NCBI RefSeq assembly: GCF_022760805.1
Contig: NZ_JAIVFL010000001.1
Span: 3,162,001 to 3,226,000 of the forward strand
Direction: 5' to 3'
Length of the DNA: 64,000 nt
Origin: Candidatus Mycolicibacterium alkanivorans
GTDB lineage: Bacteria > Actinomycetota > Actinomycetes > Mycobacteriales > Mycobacteriaceae
The position numbers and the translations under genes are program-made. Position 1 is the first letter of the stretch. Every line of letters begins with the position of its first letter. A model generated the notes under the pieces. It did not search any database. It was not told the origin of the DNA and worked only from the letters and a program-made list of their open reading frames with translations. Positions 49,904 through 60,324 of this stretch are shown here, piece after piece.

Positions 49904-50968
49904 TCACAGCGAATGCACCAGCGCCACCAGATCAGTCAGAACATCAGGGTCGGTCGCGGGCAGCACGCCGTGACCGAGGTTGAAGATGTGGCCCGCGGCG
50001 CCGACGTCGACCGCCAGCCGTCCGTCGTCGACCACCGCCCGCGCCGCCTTCTCCACCACCGGCCAGCCGGCCAGTAGAACGACCGGGTCGAGATTGCCCT
50101 GCAGCGCCACCCCCGGCCCCACCCGGGCCGCGGCATCGGCCAGCGAGGTGCGCCAGTCGACACCGACCACAGCCGGCGAGCCGTGCCCGCTGACCGCCTC
50201 GGCCATCGCGCCGAGTAACTCGGCGGTGCCCACACCGAAGTGGGCCATTGGCACGCGACGGTCGGCCAGCGCGGCGAACACCCGGGTGCTGTGCGGCAGC
50301 ACGTGGGTGCGGTAGTCGGCGGGCGACAGCGTGCCCGCCCAGGAGTCGAACACCTGGATGGCGTCCACTCCGGCATCCAGCTGCACCTCCAGGAAGGCGA
50401 TGGTCAAGTCGGTGAGCACACCCATCAGCGCGTGCCAGGTCGCCGGCTCGGCCAGCATCATTGCCTTGGTGCGCTCGTGCAGCTTGCTCGGTCCGCCCTC
50501 GACCAGATACGAGGCCAGGGTGAACGGTGCGCCGGCGAAGCCGATCAGAGGAACCTCGCCCAGCTCGCCGACCAGCAGGCCCACCGCGTCGGAGACCGCG
50601 CTGACCCGTTGCAGCGAAAGACCTTTCATGGCATCCACGTCGGCCGCGGTGCGGACCGGATGCGCGATCACCGGGCCGACGTCGGGCACGATGTCCAGGT
50701 CGATGCCGGCGCCGCGCAGCGGCACGACGATGTCGGAGAACAGGATCGCGGCGTCGACGTGGTGGCGGCGCACCGGCTGCAGGGTGATCTCGCAGATCAG
50801 TTCCGGGTCGAAGCAGGCCTGCATCATCGTGTTCTCCGCCCGCAGGGCCCGGTACTCGGGCAGCGACCGGCCGGCCTGCCGCATGAACCAGACCGGGACG
50901 CGGCTGGGTTTGCGCCCGGTTGCGGCGGCCAGGAAGGGCGCCTCGGGCAGTGCACGACGCGTATTCAT
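49904..50968 (-). CDS. hemE: Uroporphyrinogen decarboxylase
   Basis: HemE removes four carboxyl groups from uroporphyrinogen III to give coproporphyrinogen III. The 354-residue protein shows the signature motifs [19 protein letters not shown] and [37 protein letters not shown] and [15 protein letters not shown] prefer the ATG at 50968 ([20 protein letters not shown]), which matches the family start; an ATG three codons earlier (50977) is possible. It is the first gene of hemE-hemY-hemQ and divergent from the DUF3000 gene across about 100 bp. Confidence 0.97.
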   Translation of the reverse strand: MNTRRALPEAPFLAAATGRKPSRVPVWFMRQAGRSLPEYRALRAENTMMQACFDPELICEITLQPVRRHHVDAAILFSDIVVPLRGAGIDLDIVPDVGPVIAHPVRTAADVDAMKGLSLQRVSAVSDAVGLLVGELGEVPLIGFAGAPFTLASYLVEGGPSKLHERTKAMMLAEPATWHALMGVLTDLTIAFLEVQLDAGVDAIQVFDSWAGTLSPADYRTHVLPHSTRVFAALADRRVPMAHFGVGTAELLGAMAEAVSGHGSPAVVGVDWRTSLADAAARVGPGVALQGNLDPVVLLAGWPVVEKAARAVVDDGRLAVDVGAAGHIFNLGHGVLPATDPDVLTDLVALVHSL

Positions 50969-51071
50969 CGCGTCCATGCTGCCACGGCGCAAAGGGCCGG
51001 TAACCGCCCGATGGTAGGAATTCGGCGCGCCTGCTCCCCCGGCCCCCCGCAAAGGGCTAGCGTCAATCGAC

Positions 51072-51653
51072 GTGACCACTGCGGAACCGGCGCAATTCCG
51101 CGAGGCGGTGGCGGCGATGAATGCCGCGGAGGTGCGCCCGGAGATCGAGCTCGGGCCGATCCGGCCACCTCAGCGCCTCGCGCCGTACAGCTATGCGCTG
51201 GGTGCCGAAGTCAAGCATCCGGAGACCGCGATCGTTCCGGAACGGTCCGAGGGTGACGCCTTCGGCCGGCTGATCCTGCTGCACGATCCCGACGGCTCGG
51301 AGGCCTGGGACGGCACCATGCGCCTGGTCGCCTACATCCAGGCCGACCTGGACTCCAGCGAGGCCGTCGACCCGCTGCTGCCCGAGGTGGCCTGGAGCTG
51401 GTTGATCGACGCCCTGGAGTCCCGCTCCGACCAGGTCACCGCGCTGGGCGGCACCGTCACGGCCACCACGTCGGTGCGCTACGGCGACATCTCCGGGCCG
51501 CCCCGCGCCCACCAGCTCGAGATGCGGGCCTCGTGGACGGCGACGTCGCCGGAGTTGGGTGTGCATGTCCAGGCGTTCTGTGAAGTCCTCGAGCACGCCG
51601 CCGGACTGCCGCCGGTCGGGGTGATCGATCTGAGTTCCCGCTCGCGCGCCTGA
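51072..51653 (+). CDS. DUF3000 protein
   Basis: The 193-residue cytoplasmic protein is of the conserved actinobacterial DUF3000 family: [60 protein letters not shown]. It is always near RNase D in related genomes as far as I recall. It starts at a GTG and its stop is one base before the rnd ATG, so the two genes are co-translated. No activity is known. Confidence 0.9.
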   Translation: MTTAEPAQFREAVAAMNAAEVRPEIELGPIRPPQRLAPYSYALGAEVKHPETAIVPERSEGDAFGRLILLHDPDGSEAWDGTMRLVAYIQADLDSSEAVDPLLPEVAWSWLIDALESRSDQVTALGGTVTATTSVRYGDISGPPRAHQLEMRASWTATSPELGVHVQAFCEVLEHAAGLPPVGVIDLSSRSRA

Positions 51654-51654
51654 C

Positions 51655-52929
51655 ATGGATGAGTTCGACGACGGCGCCCTGGACGAGGCGCCCGAGGCCA
51701 CCGATGACGAAGCCGCCGAGGCCACCCCGCTTCTGCAGCCCACCGAGGGTGTACCGCCGGTGTCGGTCAGCACCAACGAGATCGCGGCGGCCGCGGACAA
51801 ACTCGCCTCCGGCACCGGCCCGTTCGCGGTCGACGCCGAGCGGGCGTCGGGTTTCCGGTACTCCAACCGGGCCTACCTGATCCAGATAAGGCGCACCGGG
51901 GCGGGCACGGTGCTCATCGACCCGGTGAACCACGGCGGCAGTCCCATCGACGTGCTCAAGCCGGTCGCCGACGTGCTGGCAGAAGACGAGTGGATTCTGC
52001 ACGCCGCCGACCAGGACCTGCCCTGCCTGGCCGAGGTGGGCCTGCGGCCCCCGTCGCTGTATGACACCGAGCTGGCCGGCCGGCTGGCCGGCTTCGAACG
52101 GGTCAACCTCGCCGCGATGGTGCAGCGCCTGCTCGGGCTGGGCCTGGCCAAGGGGCACGGCGCCGCCGACTGGTCCAAGCGCCCGCTGCCGCCGGCCTGG
52201 CTGAACTACGCCGCCCTGGACGTCGAGGTGCTGATCGCGTTGCGCGAGTCGGTCGCCGGCGTGCTGGGCCAGCAGGACAAAAGCCATTGGGCTGCTGAGG
52301 AATTCGAGTATCTGCGGCGCGCCGAGGCGCAGATCACGCGGCGCGACCGGTGGCGGCGCACCTCGGGCATCCACAAGGTCCGCACCCGCCGGGGGCTGGC
52401 CGCGGTGCGCGAGTTGTGGACGGTCCGCGATCAGATCGCGCGGCGCCGGGATATCGCGCCGGGCCGCATCCTGCCGGACTCGGCGATCGTCGCCGCGGCG
52501 CTGGCCGACCCCAAGACCGTCGAGGAACTGACCAAGCTGCCGATCTTCGGCGGCACCAAGCAGCGCCGCAGCGCGCAGGTGTGGATGACCGCCCTCGAGG
52601 CGGCGCGCACCAATCCCGAGCCGCCCGACACCAACGAACCCCAGAACGGCCCGCCGCCGGCGGTGCGCTGGGCCAAGCGCAAACCCGAGGCCACCGCCCG
52701 GCTCGACGCCGCGCGCGCCGCGCTGGCCGAACTGTCGGCGCGCGTCTCCGTGCCGACCGAGAACCTGGTCTCCCCCGATTTGGTGCGCCGGCTGTGCTGG
52801 GACTGGGTGGGCGGCGATCAGGCCACCGTGGATGCGTTCCTGCGCGAGGGCGGAGCGCGCTCGTGGCAGCGAAACCTGGTGGTCCCGGTCCTCGCCCAGG
52901 CACTCACTACTCCCGGCGAGCAGACGTAA
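51655..52929 (+). CDS. rnd: Ribonuclease D (3'-5' exonuclease with HRDC domain)
   Basis: The 424-residue protein has the DEDD exonuclease domain: FAVDAERASGFRYSNRAYLI (Asp and Glu), ILHAADQDLPCLAEVG, LYDTELAGRLAGF, and the Tyr-Asp site in LNYAALDVEVLIALRE. An HRDC domain (LAAVRELWTVRDQIARRRDI) and a C-terminal helical region follow. RNase D trims the 3' ends of tRNA and other stable RNAs. An acidic tail at the N-terminus (residues 1-30) is typical of the actinobacterial form. It is convergent with dxs. Confidence 0.93.
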   Translation: MDEFDDGALDEAPEATDDEAAEATPLLQPTEGVPPVSVSTNEIAAAADKLASGTGPFAVDAERASGFRYSNRAYLIQIRRTGAGTVLIDPVNHGGSPIDVLKPVADVLAEDEWILHAADQDLPCLAEVGLRPPSLYDTELAGRLAGFERVNLAAMVQRLLGLGLAKGHGAADWSKRPLPPAWLNYAALDVEVLIALRESVAGVLGQQDKSHWAAEEFEYLRRAEAQITRRDRWRRTSGIHKVRTRRGLAAVRELWTVRDQIARRRDIAPGRILPDSAIVAAALADPKTVEELTKLPIFGGTKQRRSAQVWMTALEAARTNPEPPDTNEPQNGPPPAVRWAKRKPEATARLDAARAALAELSARVSVPTENLVSPDLVRRLCWDWVGGDQATVDAFLREGGARSWQRNLVVPVLAQALTTPGEQT

Positions 52930-52971
52930 AAGTCCGCGACACGCCGGCAAGCCGGGGACTTTTGCGTCTGC
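52921..52971. terminator. Hairpin between convergent rnd and dxs
   Basis: Arms CAGACGTAAAAGTCC (52921-52935) and GGACTTTTGCGTCTG (52957-52971) are complementary apart from one position. They sit exactly at the end of rnd and just before the dxs stop. The A- and T-rich segments fall within the stem on both strands, so it could stop transcription from either side, though it lacks a classical U-tract. Confidence 0.55.
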
Positions 52972-52980
52972 TGGCGAGGG

Positions 52981-54888
52981 TTAGTCGACCTGCTCGCTGA
53001 CCGACTCGTCGAGTGAGCCCAGCGCGGCGACCCAGCCGGTCACCTGACGGGCGATGTTCTGCTCGGTGAGACCCACCTCTTCGAGCACTTCGCCGCGCGC
53101 GGCGTGGTCCAGGAACTGTTGCGGCACACCGATATCGCGGCACGGCACGTCGATCTCGGCCGCGCGCAGCACCGCCGAGACGGACGACCCGACACCGCCG
53201 CGAACACCGTTGTCCTCCACGGTCACGACCAGCTTGTGCGCCTTGGCAAGGGGGTGCAGCGCGGCCGGCACCGGAATCACCCAGCGCGGGTCGACCACCG
53301 TCACGCCGATGCCCTGATTGCGCAGCCGCTCGGCCACCCTGAGTGCCATCGAGGTGAACGAGCCCACCGCGACCAGCAGCACGTCGTTGCCGAGCCCGTC
53401 AGCGGGACGGGCCAGGACATCCACCCCGGAAACCCGCTCGAGAGCCGGAATGTCGTTACCGACAGCCCCTTTCGGGAACCGGATCGCCGTCGGGCCGTCG
53501 TTGACGTCGAGCGCCTCGCCGAGCTCCTCGCGCAGCCGGGCGCCGTCGCGCGGTGCGGCGACCCGGATGCCGGGAACGATGTTGAGCACCGACAGGTCCC
53601 ACATGCCGTTGTGGCTGGCGCCGTCGTTGCCGGTGACTCCGGCGCGGTCGAGCACCATGGTGACCGGCAGCTTGTGCAGGGCGACGTCCATCATGATCTG
53701 GTCGAAGGCCCGGTTGAGGAACGTCGAATAGATCGCCACCACCGGGTGCAGCCCGCCCATGGCCAGGCCGGCCGCCGAGGTCATCGCGTGCTGCTCAGCG
53801 ATACCGACGTCGAACAGCCGGTCCGGGAAACGCTCGCCGAAGGCCGACAGCCCGGTCGGGCCCGGCATGGCGGCGGTGATCGCGACGATGTCGCGGCGCT
53901 TGGCGGCGTAGGCGATCAGCGCGTCGGAGAACACCGACGTCCAGCCCGGCGCCGAGGCCTGCGTCGCCCGCCCGGTCACCGGATCGATCACGCCGGTGGA
54001 GTGCATCTGTTCGGCCTCGTCGTTCTCCGCTGGCGGGAAGCCCATGCCCTTGCGGGTGACGACGTGCACGATCACCGGAGCGTTGAAGCCGCGGGCATGC
54101 CGCAGCGCGTTCTCCACGGCGTGCTCGTCGTGGCCGTCGATCGGACCGACGTACTTGACCCCCAGATCGGTGAACATGGCCTGCGGCGACAGCGCGTCCT
54201 TCAGCCCGGCCTTCACGCTGTGCAGGGCATGGTAGAAGACCTCGCCGAACAGCGGCATGCCCCGCACCGCGGTACGGCCCCGCCCGAGCACCCGCTCGTA
54301 GCCGGGCTGCAGCCGCAGGCCGGCCAGGTGATCGGCCAGACCGCCGATGGTGGGTGCGTAGCTGCGGCCGTTGTCGTTGACCACGATGACCACCGGACGG
54401 CGGGCCGCCGCGATGTTGTTCAGCGCCTCCCAGCACATGCCGCCGGTCAGGGCGCCGTCGCCGACGACGGCCACGACGTGGCGGTTGCGGTGCCCGGTCA
54501 ACTCGAAGGCCTTGGCCAGCCCGTCGGCATAGGACAGCGCCGCCGAGGCGTGGCTGGACTCGACCCAGTCGTGTTCACTTTCAGCGCGCGCCGGATAGCC
54601 GGACAGGCCGTCCTTCATGCGCAGCGTGTCGAAGTCCGCGCTGCGGCCGGTCAACATCTTGTGCACGTAGGCCTGGTGACCGGTGTCGAAGATGATCGGG
54701 TCATGCGGAGAGTCGAAGACGCGGTGCAAAGCCAGCGTCAACTCGACGACTCCGAGATTGGGCCCCAGATGCCCACCGGTGGCAGCGACCTTGTGGATCA
54801 GGAACTGGCGAATCTCAGCGGCCAGTTCGGTCAGCTGAGCCTGCGAAAGGTGTTGCAGATCAGCGGGGCCGCGGACCTGTTCAAGCAT
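52981..54888 (-). CDS. dxs: 1-deoxy-D-xylulose-5-phosphate synthase
   Basis: DXS condenses pyruvate and glyceraldehyde 3-phosphate, the first step of the MEP isoprenoid pathway that supplies decaprenyl phosphate and menaquinone. The 635-residue thiamine-diphosphate enzyme has [13 protein letters not shown], the ThDP motif [20 protein letters not shown], the [13 protein letters not shown] [17 protein letters not shown], and the transketolase pyrimidine-binding domain [20 protein letters not shown]. The C-terminal domain ends near [16 protein letters not shown]. Start at ATG 54888. Confidence 0.97.
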   Translation of the reverse strand: MLEQVRGPADLQHLSQAQLTELAAEIRQFLIHKVAATGGHLGPNLGVVELTLALHRVFDSPHDPIIFDTGHQAYVHKMLTGRSADFDTLRMKDGLSGYPARAESEHDWVESSHASAALSYADGLAKAFELTGHRNRHVVAVVGDGALTGGMCWEALNNIAAARRPVVIVVNDNGRSYAPTIGGLADHLAGLRLQPGYERVLGRGRTAVRGMPLFGEVFYHALHSVKAGLKDALSPQAMFTDLGVKYVGPIDGHDEHAVENALRHARGFNAPVIVHVVTRKGMGFPPAENDEAEQMHSTGVIDPVTGRATQASAPGWTSVFSDALIAYAAKRRDIVAITAAMPGPTGLSAFGERFPDRLFDVGIAEQHAMTSAAGLAMGGLHPVVAIYSTFLNRAFDQIMMDVALHKLPVTMVLDRAGVTGNDGASHNGMWDLSVLNIVPGIRVAAPRDGARLREELGEALDVNDGPTAIRFPKGAVGNDIPALERVSGVDVLARPADGLGNDVLLVAVGSFTSMALRVAERLRNQGIGVTVVDPRWVIPVPAALHPLAKAHKLVVTVEDNGVRGGVGSSVSAVLRAAEIDVPCRDIGVPQQFLDHAARGEVLEEVGLTEQNIARQVTGWVAALGSLDESVSEQVD

Positions 54889-54916
54889 TGGGCCAGTCTA
54901 CGCACGGCCGACCGGA

Positions 54917-56239
54917 TCAGTCCCGTCCCGACTCGTAGACATCCGGCACGCCGTCGTGGTCTCGGTCACGTGATTCCAGGATCCACACCGACCGGTAATG
55001 ACGGTTTCGCAGCCGCAGCACAATGGCCGCTAACAGGGCGGCCAGCAAACTCCCCGTGAGCACCGCGACCTTGACGACATCGTCGCGCGCGGAGCCCGAA
55101 TCGTAGGCCAAATCGCCGGTCAGCAGGGATACCGTGAACCCGATGCCGGCCAGCATCGACATGCCGAAGACGTCTATCCAGCGCAGTGCAGAGTCGAGGC
55201 TGGCGCGGGTGATCGCGGCCAGCACCCAGGTGGTGCCGAACACCCCGATCGTCTTGCCGACCACCAGGCCACCGACTATGCCCAGCGCGATCGGATCGCG
55301 CAGCGCTGTCACCAATCCGTCATAGCCCCCGAAGGTGACGCCGGCCGCGAAGAACGCGAACACCGGGACCGCGAACCCGGCCGACACCGGGCGCATCAGG
55401 TGCTCGAAATGCTCCGCCAGCCCGGGCCCGGCGTCGGGTCCCCCGGCGGCTTCACTGCGCAGGACCGGCACGGTGAAACCGAGCAACACCCCGGCCACCG
55501 TGGCGTGCACCCCCGACTCGTGGACGAACACCCAGGTGAGCGCCGCCAGCGGGATCAGCAGCCAGCACGCCCGGATTCGCCGCTGCACCAGGATCGCGAA
55601 CAGCGTCAGCGGGATCAGCGCCACCAGCAGCGGCACAACCTTGATCTTCTCGGTGTAGAAGACCGCGATCACGGTGATCGCCAGCAGGTCGTCGACCACC
55701 GCCAGCGTCAGCAGGAAGGTGCGCAGCGCCGAGGGCAGATGGGTCGAGATGACGGCCAGCGCGGCCACCGCGAAGGCGATGTCGGTGGCGGTGGGGATCG
55801 CCCAGCCACGCACCGCGCCGTCACTGGCGTCGGCCGTGAACGCCACGAAGATCGCCGCGGGCACCACCATGCCGCCGACGGCCGCGGCGATCGGCAGCGC
55901 GGCACGCCCCGGGTCACGCAGGTCGCCGGCGACGAATTCGCGCTTGAGTTCGAGTCCGACGACGAAGAAGAAGATCGCCAGCAGCCCGTCGGCCGCCCAC
56001 CCGCCGAGAGTCAGGTCGAGATGCAGCCCGAACCGGTCGGTGCCGACGTGGAAGCTGGTCAGGTTGTGGTACGACGCCGACCACGCCGAGTTGGCCCAGA
56101 TCAGTGCGACCGCGGCGGCGAACAGCAGCAGCGCGCCGCCGACGGTCTCCTTGCGCAGGATCGCGGTGATGCGCGAGGTTTCCGACCAGGAGCCGCGGGA
56201 GAACAGCGCACGACGCAACAGGGGCTTTCGATCGGCCAC
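54917..56239 (-). CDS. nhaA: Na+/H+ antiporter NhaA
   Basis: The 440-residue antiporter has about twelve helices and the NhaA hallmarks: [17 protein letters not shown] and [20 protein letters not shown], with the two adjacent Asp that carry Na+ and H+, and [14 protein letters not shown] with the conserved Lys. [14 protein letters not shown] is also typical. The C-terminus after the last helix reads [20 protein letters not shown] and contains DRDHDGVPD, a D-x-D-x-D-G calcium-binding-loop-like motif that NhaA normally lacks. It starts at a GTG (56239) and lies between dxs and the RNA methyltransferase gene, where I do not recall an antiporter in M. tuberculosis. Confidence 0.93.
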   Translation of the reverse strand: MADRKPLLRRALFSRGSWSETSRITAILRKETVGGALLLFAAAVALIWANSAWSASYHNLTSFHVGTDRFGLHLDLTLGGWAADGLLAIFFFVVGLELKREFVAGDLRDPGRAALPIAAAVGGMVVPAAIFVAFTADASDGAVRGWAIPTATDIAFAVAALAVISTHLPSALRTFLLTLAVVDDLLAITVIAVFYTEKIKVVPLLVALIPLTLFAILVQRRIRACWLLIPLAALTWVFVHESGVHATVAGVLLGFTVPVLRSEAAGGPDAGPGLAEHFEHLMRPVSAGFAVPVFAFFAAGVTFGGYDGLVTALRDPIALGIVGGLVVGKTIGVFGTTWVLAAITRASLDSALRWIDVFGMSMLAGIGFTVSLLTGDLAYDSGSARDDVVKVAVLTGSLLAALLAAIVLRLRNRHYRSVWILESRDRDHDGVPDVYESGRD

Positions 56240-56333
56240 GGTTCACCTCGCCATCGACGGGTCACGCTTCGTTGCCGACCAGACTTCCCCCGGCACTCCT
56301 TTGGGCGGTGAGTCTACTGGCCGGTGATCCTTC

Positions 56334-57521
56334 TCACTTCGTCAGCAGCGCGACGCATTCGACGTGGTGGGTCAGCGGAAACGAGTCGAAGACGCGGATC
56401 TGCTCGACGGTGTAGCCGGCGCGCTGATACAGCCCGACGTCACGAGAGAACGCCGCGGCCTCGCAGCCGATGTGGACCACCCGGGGCACCCCCGCGGCGG
56501 CCAGCAGCTCGACGACCTCGCGTCCGGCCCCCGAGCGCGGGGGGTCGAGCACCGCGACGTCCGCGCCACCACGCTGGGCGCCCAGCACCCGGCGCACCGA
56601 GTCGGTGACGACCTCGACCTGCGGCAGGTCTGCCAGTGCGGTGCGCGCCGAACGTGAGGCGGCCCTCGAGGTGTCCACAGTGAGCACCCGTCCGGCCTCG
56701 CCCACCACGTCGGCCAGCGCGGCGGCGAACACCCCGGCGCCGCCGTAGAGATCCCATGCGCTGGCAGCACCGCTGCCCGTCGTCCACTCGGTGACCAGCG
56801 CGCTGTACGTCGACGCCGCCGCGCGGTGGGCCTGCCAGAAACCGGTCACCGGCACCCGCCACACCCGCTGTGCGACCCGCTGCACGGTGTCGGCGGCGCC
56901 CTCCACGAGGCGGGTGCACCGCGGCGCACGGCTGGTCGCCACCACATGGCGCTGGCCGTCGTCGTCGACGACCACGTACACCTGCTCGCCGGAGTGCCAC
57001 TGCGGGCCGTCGAGCCCGTCGAGCATCCCGGCCGGCAGCTGCCCGCACTGCAGATCGGTGACCAGCTCGGCGCTGTGGTAGCGGTGAAAGCCGGCCCGGC
57101 CCTCAGCGTCCACGTCCAGGCGCACCCGGGCGCGCCAGCCCAGGGCGACATCGTCGCCCACGGGTTCGGCGGCGCCCTGCCAGGCGAACTCACCGAGGCG
57201 CTCCAGCTGGTTGGCCACCACCTGACCCTTGAGAACCCGGGCGGCGTGCGGCTCGGCGAAGGCCAGGTCGCAACAGCCGGCACCGTCCACACCGGCGATC
57301 GGGCACAGCGAATCCACCCGGTCCGGCGACGGCTCGAGGACCTCGAAAGCCTCTGCGTGCCAATAGGATCCACGGTCACCGGTGATACGGACCCGTACCC
57401 GCTCCCCCGGCAGCGCATAGCGGACGAAGATCACCCGGCCCTCGTGGCGGGCCACGCAGCTGCCGCCGTTGGCCGCCGCACCAGTGCTGACAACCAGTTC
57501 GGCGGGCGCCTCGTCCGTCAC
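56334..57521 (-). CDS. TrmA/RlmD-type RNA uridine-5 methyltransferase
   Basis: The 395-residue protein has an N-terminal TRAM-like RNA-binding domain (GGSCVARHEGRVIFVRYALP), a Cys cluster typical of the Fe-S type (SLCPIAGVDGAGCCDLAFAE), and the SAM domain WDLYGGAGVFAAALADVVGE with VAVLDPPRSGAGREVVELLA. The catalytic Cys lies in RVVHIGCEAAAFSRDV. It should methylate a uridine in rRNA or tRNA; the target is not predictable. The GTG at 57521 overlaps the stop of the APC permease gene as GTGA. As I recall this is the Rv2689c position. Confidence 0.9.
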   Translation of the reverse strand: MTDEAPAELVVSTGAAANGGSCVARHEGRVIFVRYALPGERVRVRITGDRGSYWHAEAFEVLEPSPDRVDSLCPIAGVDGAGCCDLAFAEPHAARVLKGQVVANQLERLGEFAWQGAAEPVGDDVALGWRARVRLDVDAEGRAGFHRYHSAELVTDLQCGQLPAGMLDGLDGPQWHSGEQVYVVVDDDGQRHVVATSRAPRCTRLVEGAADTVQRVAQRVWRVPVTGFWQAHRAAASTYSALVTEWTTGSGAASAWDLYGGAGVFAAALADVVGEAGRVLTVDTSRAASRSARTALADLPQVEVVTDSVRRVLGAQRGGADVAVLDPPRSGAGREVVELLAAAGVPRVVHIGCEAAAFSRDVGLYQRAGYTVEQIRVFDSFPLTHHVECVALLTK

Positions 57522-59509
57522 TCGAGGAATCCCCGGCGTACATCGCCGGGGGCGTTCTGCATCAAATCGTGCACGCGTTCCGACGAATTCAGTTGCCACG
57601 GAACAGAAGTCACCATCACGTTAGGCATGAACAGCAGGCGGGTCTTGAGCCGTAGCGCGCTCTGGTTGTGCAGGATCTGCTCCCACCAGTGACCGACCAC
57701 GTACTCCGGGATGAACACCGTGACCACCGTGCGTGGGGCTTCCTTGCTGATCCGCTTGACGTAGTCGAGAACCGGCCGGGTGACTTCCCGGTACGGGGAG
57801 GCGACGACCTTCAGCGGCACGCTGACGTCGCTGTCCTCCCACTTGTGCACCAGTTCGCGGGTCTCGGCGTCGTCGACGTTGACGGTGATCGCCTCCAGCA
57901 CGTCGGGCCGGGTGGCCCTGGCGTAGGCCAGCGCCCGCAGCGTGGGCAAGTGCAGCTTGGACACCAGCACCACGGCGTGGTTGCGGCTGGGCAGCACGAT
58001 CTCGCCCTGCTCGGCCTCCTGGGAGGCCAGTTCCCGCGACACCGTTTCGTAGTGGCGGTGGATCGCCTTCATCAGGACGAACAGGCTCGACATGGCGACG
58101 ATCGCGATCCAGGCGCCGGCCATGAACTTGGTGACGAGCACGACGATCAGCACCACCCCGGTGGCGATGAAGCCGATGGTGTTGATCACCCGCGAGCGCA
58201 TCATCCGCCGTCGGGCGGCGGTGTCGGTCTCGGTGCGCAGCAACCGGGTCCAGTGCCGCACCATGCCGATCTGGCTGAGCGTGAACGAGATGAAGACACC
58301 CACGATGTAGAGCTGGATGAGCGCGGTGACCTCGGCGCGGAAGGCGACCACGAACGCGATGGCGGCGGCGGCCAAGAACAGGATTCCGTTGGAGAACGCC
58401 AGCCGGTCACCGCGGGTGTGCAGCTGGCGCGGCAGGTAGCGGTCCTGGGCCAGGATCGAACCCAGCACCGGGAAGCCGTTGAACGCGGTGTTGGCCGCCA
58501 GCACCAAGATGAGCGCGGTAACGCCGGTGACCAGGAACAGCCCGGGCGGGAAGTTGTGGAAGATCGATTCGGCCAGCTGCGCCACCAGCGTCTTCTGCTG
58601 ATAGCCCGCCGGCGCCCCGATCAGCTGTTCGTCCGGGCGTTCGGCAACCTTGGCGCCGATGTCCAGGGTCAGCACGATCATGCCGATGAACAGGGTGACC
58701 GCGATGCCGCCCAGCATGGCCAGCGTCGTCGCGGCGTTCTTCGACTTGGGCTTGCGGAACGCCGGGACCCCGTTGCTGATCGCCTCCACACCGGTCAGCG
58801 CCGCACAGCCCGACGAGAACGACCGCGCCACGAGGAACACCAGCGCCAGCCCCATCACGTCGCCGTGCTCGGAGCGCAGGTCGAACCCCGCGGACTCAGC
58901 CCGCAGGTGGTGCCCCAGCACGTGGATCTGAATGAAGCCCCACAGCAGCATCAGGAACATGGCGACCATGAAAGCGTAGGTGGGGATGGCGAACGCCGTG
59001 CCGGACTCCCGGATACCGCGCAGGTTGGCCGCGGTCAGCAGCACGATCGCGGCCACGGCGAAGGCGACCTTGTGGTGGGCGATGAACGGGACCGCCGAGC
59101 CGATGTTCGACATCGCCGAGGCCATCGACACCGCGACCGTCAGCACGTAGTCGACGAGCAGCGCGCTGGCCACCGTCAGGCCCGCGGTGCCGCCGAGGTT
59201 CGTGGTGACCACCTCGTAGTCGCCGCCACCGGACGGGTAGGCGTGCACGTTCTGCCGGTAGGACGCGACCACGACGAGCATGACCAGCGCGACTGCCACC
59301 CCGATCCAGGGCGCCATCGAGTACGCGGCCAGGCCGGCGACCGAGAGCACCAGGAAGATTTCCTCGGGCGCGTAGGCCACCGAGGACATCGCGTCGGAGG
59401 CGAAGACGGGAAGTGCGATCCGCTTGGGCAGCAGCGTGTGGCTCAGCTTGTCGCTGCGGAAGGGCTGTCCCAGGACCAGCCGGCGGGCGGCGGTCGAAAG
59501 CTTAGACAC
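57518..59509 (-). CDS. APC-family amino acid/cation permease
   Basis: The 663-residue protein has about twelve transmembrane helices of the APC superfamily (FASDAMSSVAYAPEEIFLVL, YRQNVHAYPSGGGDYEVVTT, NLRGIRESGTAFAIPTYAFM) and a cytoplasmic C-terminal domain of about 170 residues (NHAVVLVSKLHLPTLRALAY, VNVDDAETRELVHKWED). That C-terminal layout is shared with potassium/amino acid transporters of the KUP-like branch. It is divergent from ceoB, which encodes a TrkA-type K+ channel regulator, supporting a role in K+ or amino-acid transport. The GTG at 59509 has no Shine-Dalgarno; leaderless start is likely. Confidence 0.9.
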   Translation of the reverse strand: MSKLSTAARRLVLGQPFRSDKLSHTLLPKRIALPVFASDAMSSVAYAPEEIFLVLSVAGLAAYSMAPWIGVAVALVMLVVVASYRQNVHAYPSGGGDYEVVTTNLGGTAGLTVASALLVDYVLTVAVSMASAMSNIGSAVPFIAHHKVAFAVAAIVLLTAANLRGIRESGTAFAIPTYAFMVAMFLMLLWGFIQIHVLGHHLRAESAGFDLRSEHGDVMGLALVFLVARSFSSGCAALTGVEAISNGVPAFRKPKSKNAATTLAMLGGIAVTLFIGMIVLTLDIGAKVAERPDEQLIGAPAGYQQKTLVAQLAESIFHNFPPGLFLVTGVTALILVLAANTAFNGFPVLGSILAQDRYLPRQLHTRGDRLAFSNGILFLAAAAIAFVVAFRAEVTALIQLYIVGVFISFTLSQIGMVRHWTRLLRTETDTAARRRMMRSRVINTIGFIATGVVLIVVLVTKFMAGAWIAIVAMSSLFVLMKAIHRHYETVSRELASQEAEQGEIVLPSRNHAVVLVSKLHLPTLRALAYARATRPDVLEAITVNVDDAETRELVHKWEDSDVSVPLKVVASPYREVTRPVLDYVKRISKEAPRTVVTVFIPEYVVGHWWEQILHNQSALRLKTRLLFMPNVMVTSVPWQLNSSERVHDLMQNAPGDVRRGFLE

Positions 59510-59642
59510 GAGTGCCAAGACTAGGCCCACGACGCGTTGGCTGTAGCGTTCCCCATACGGTCGTTGTCCGCGAGCATCGGTCAGCCACTTTTCGGCCCCG
59601 GTTCTAGCGGGCAGACGCACGACGTAGCCGAGAGGACTTCAG

Positions 59643-60320
59643 GTGCGGGTAGTGGTGATGGGGTGCGGCCGGGTGGGCGCCTCGCTGGCCGACGCGCTGT
59701 CCCGGATCGGGCATGACGTGGCGATCATCGATCGCGACGCGACCGCCTTCCACCGGTTGTCGGTGGAGTTCTCCGGCGAGCGGGTGCTGGGAATGGGCTT
59801 CGACCTGGAAGTGTTGCTGCGCGCGGGGATTCAGCACGCCGACGCCTTCGCCGCGGTGTCCTCCGGCGACAACTCGAACATCATCTCCGCGCGGGTGGCC
59901 CGCGAGACCTTCGGCGTACAGCGGGTGGTCGCCCGCATCTACGACGCCAAGCGAGCCGCGGTCTATGAGCGCCTGGGCATCCCGACCGTGGCCACCGTGC
60001 CGTGGACCACCGACCGGCTGCTCAACGCGCTCGTCCGCGACACCGAGACCGCCAGATGGCGTGATCCCACCGGCACCGTCGCCGTCGCCGAGGTGTCGTT
60101 GCACGAGGGGTGGGTTGGCCATCGGGTAACCGACCTCGAGGAGGCCACCGGGGCGCGGGTGGCCTTCGTCATCCGGTTCGGCACCGGAATCCTGCCCAAG
60201 CCCAAGACCGTCGTGCAGGTCGGCGATCAGGTCTATGTCGCGGCGGTGTCCGGGCGGGCCGCCGAGGCGCTGGCGATCGCCGCGCTACCGCCTGGCCCGG
60301 ACGTCGGAGAGGGGCACTGA
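59643..60320 (+). CDS. ceoB: TrkA-family potassium uptake regulator CeoB
   Basis: The 225-residue protein has an RCK/TrkA-N Rossmann domain (VVVMGCGRVGASLADALSRI, with NAD/ATP-binding GxGxxG, and DVAIIDRDATAF) followed by a TrkA-C domain (VSLHEGWVGHRVTDLEEATG). Such subunits gate K+ channels according to nucleotide binding. It starts at a GTG behind GAGAGGA. The next gene ceoC starts four bases after its stop and encodes its paralogue; the two are expected to act together. Confidence 0.93.
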   Translation: MRVVVMGCGRVGASLADALSRIGHDVAIIDRDATAFHRLSVEFSGERVLGMGFDLEVLLRAGIQHADAFAAVSSGDNSNIISARVARETFGVQRVVARIYDAKRAAVYERLGIPTVATVPWTTDRLLNALVRDTETARWRDPTGTVAVAEVSLHEGWVGHRVTDLEEATGARVAFVIRFGTGILPKPKTVVQVGDQVYVAAVSGRAAEALAIAALPPGPDVGEGH

Positions 60321-60324
60321 GGAC

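Noticed and set aside
53104-55059. 651-codon plus-strand open frame across dxs
   Set aside because: Antisense shadow of dxs with His/Arg/Gly-rich composition and no domain.
57668-59524. 618-codon plus-strand open frame across the APC permease
   Set aside because: Antisense shadow; the permease frame has clear helices and motifs, this one has none.
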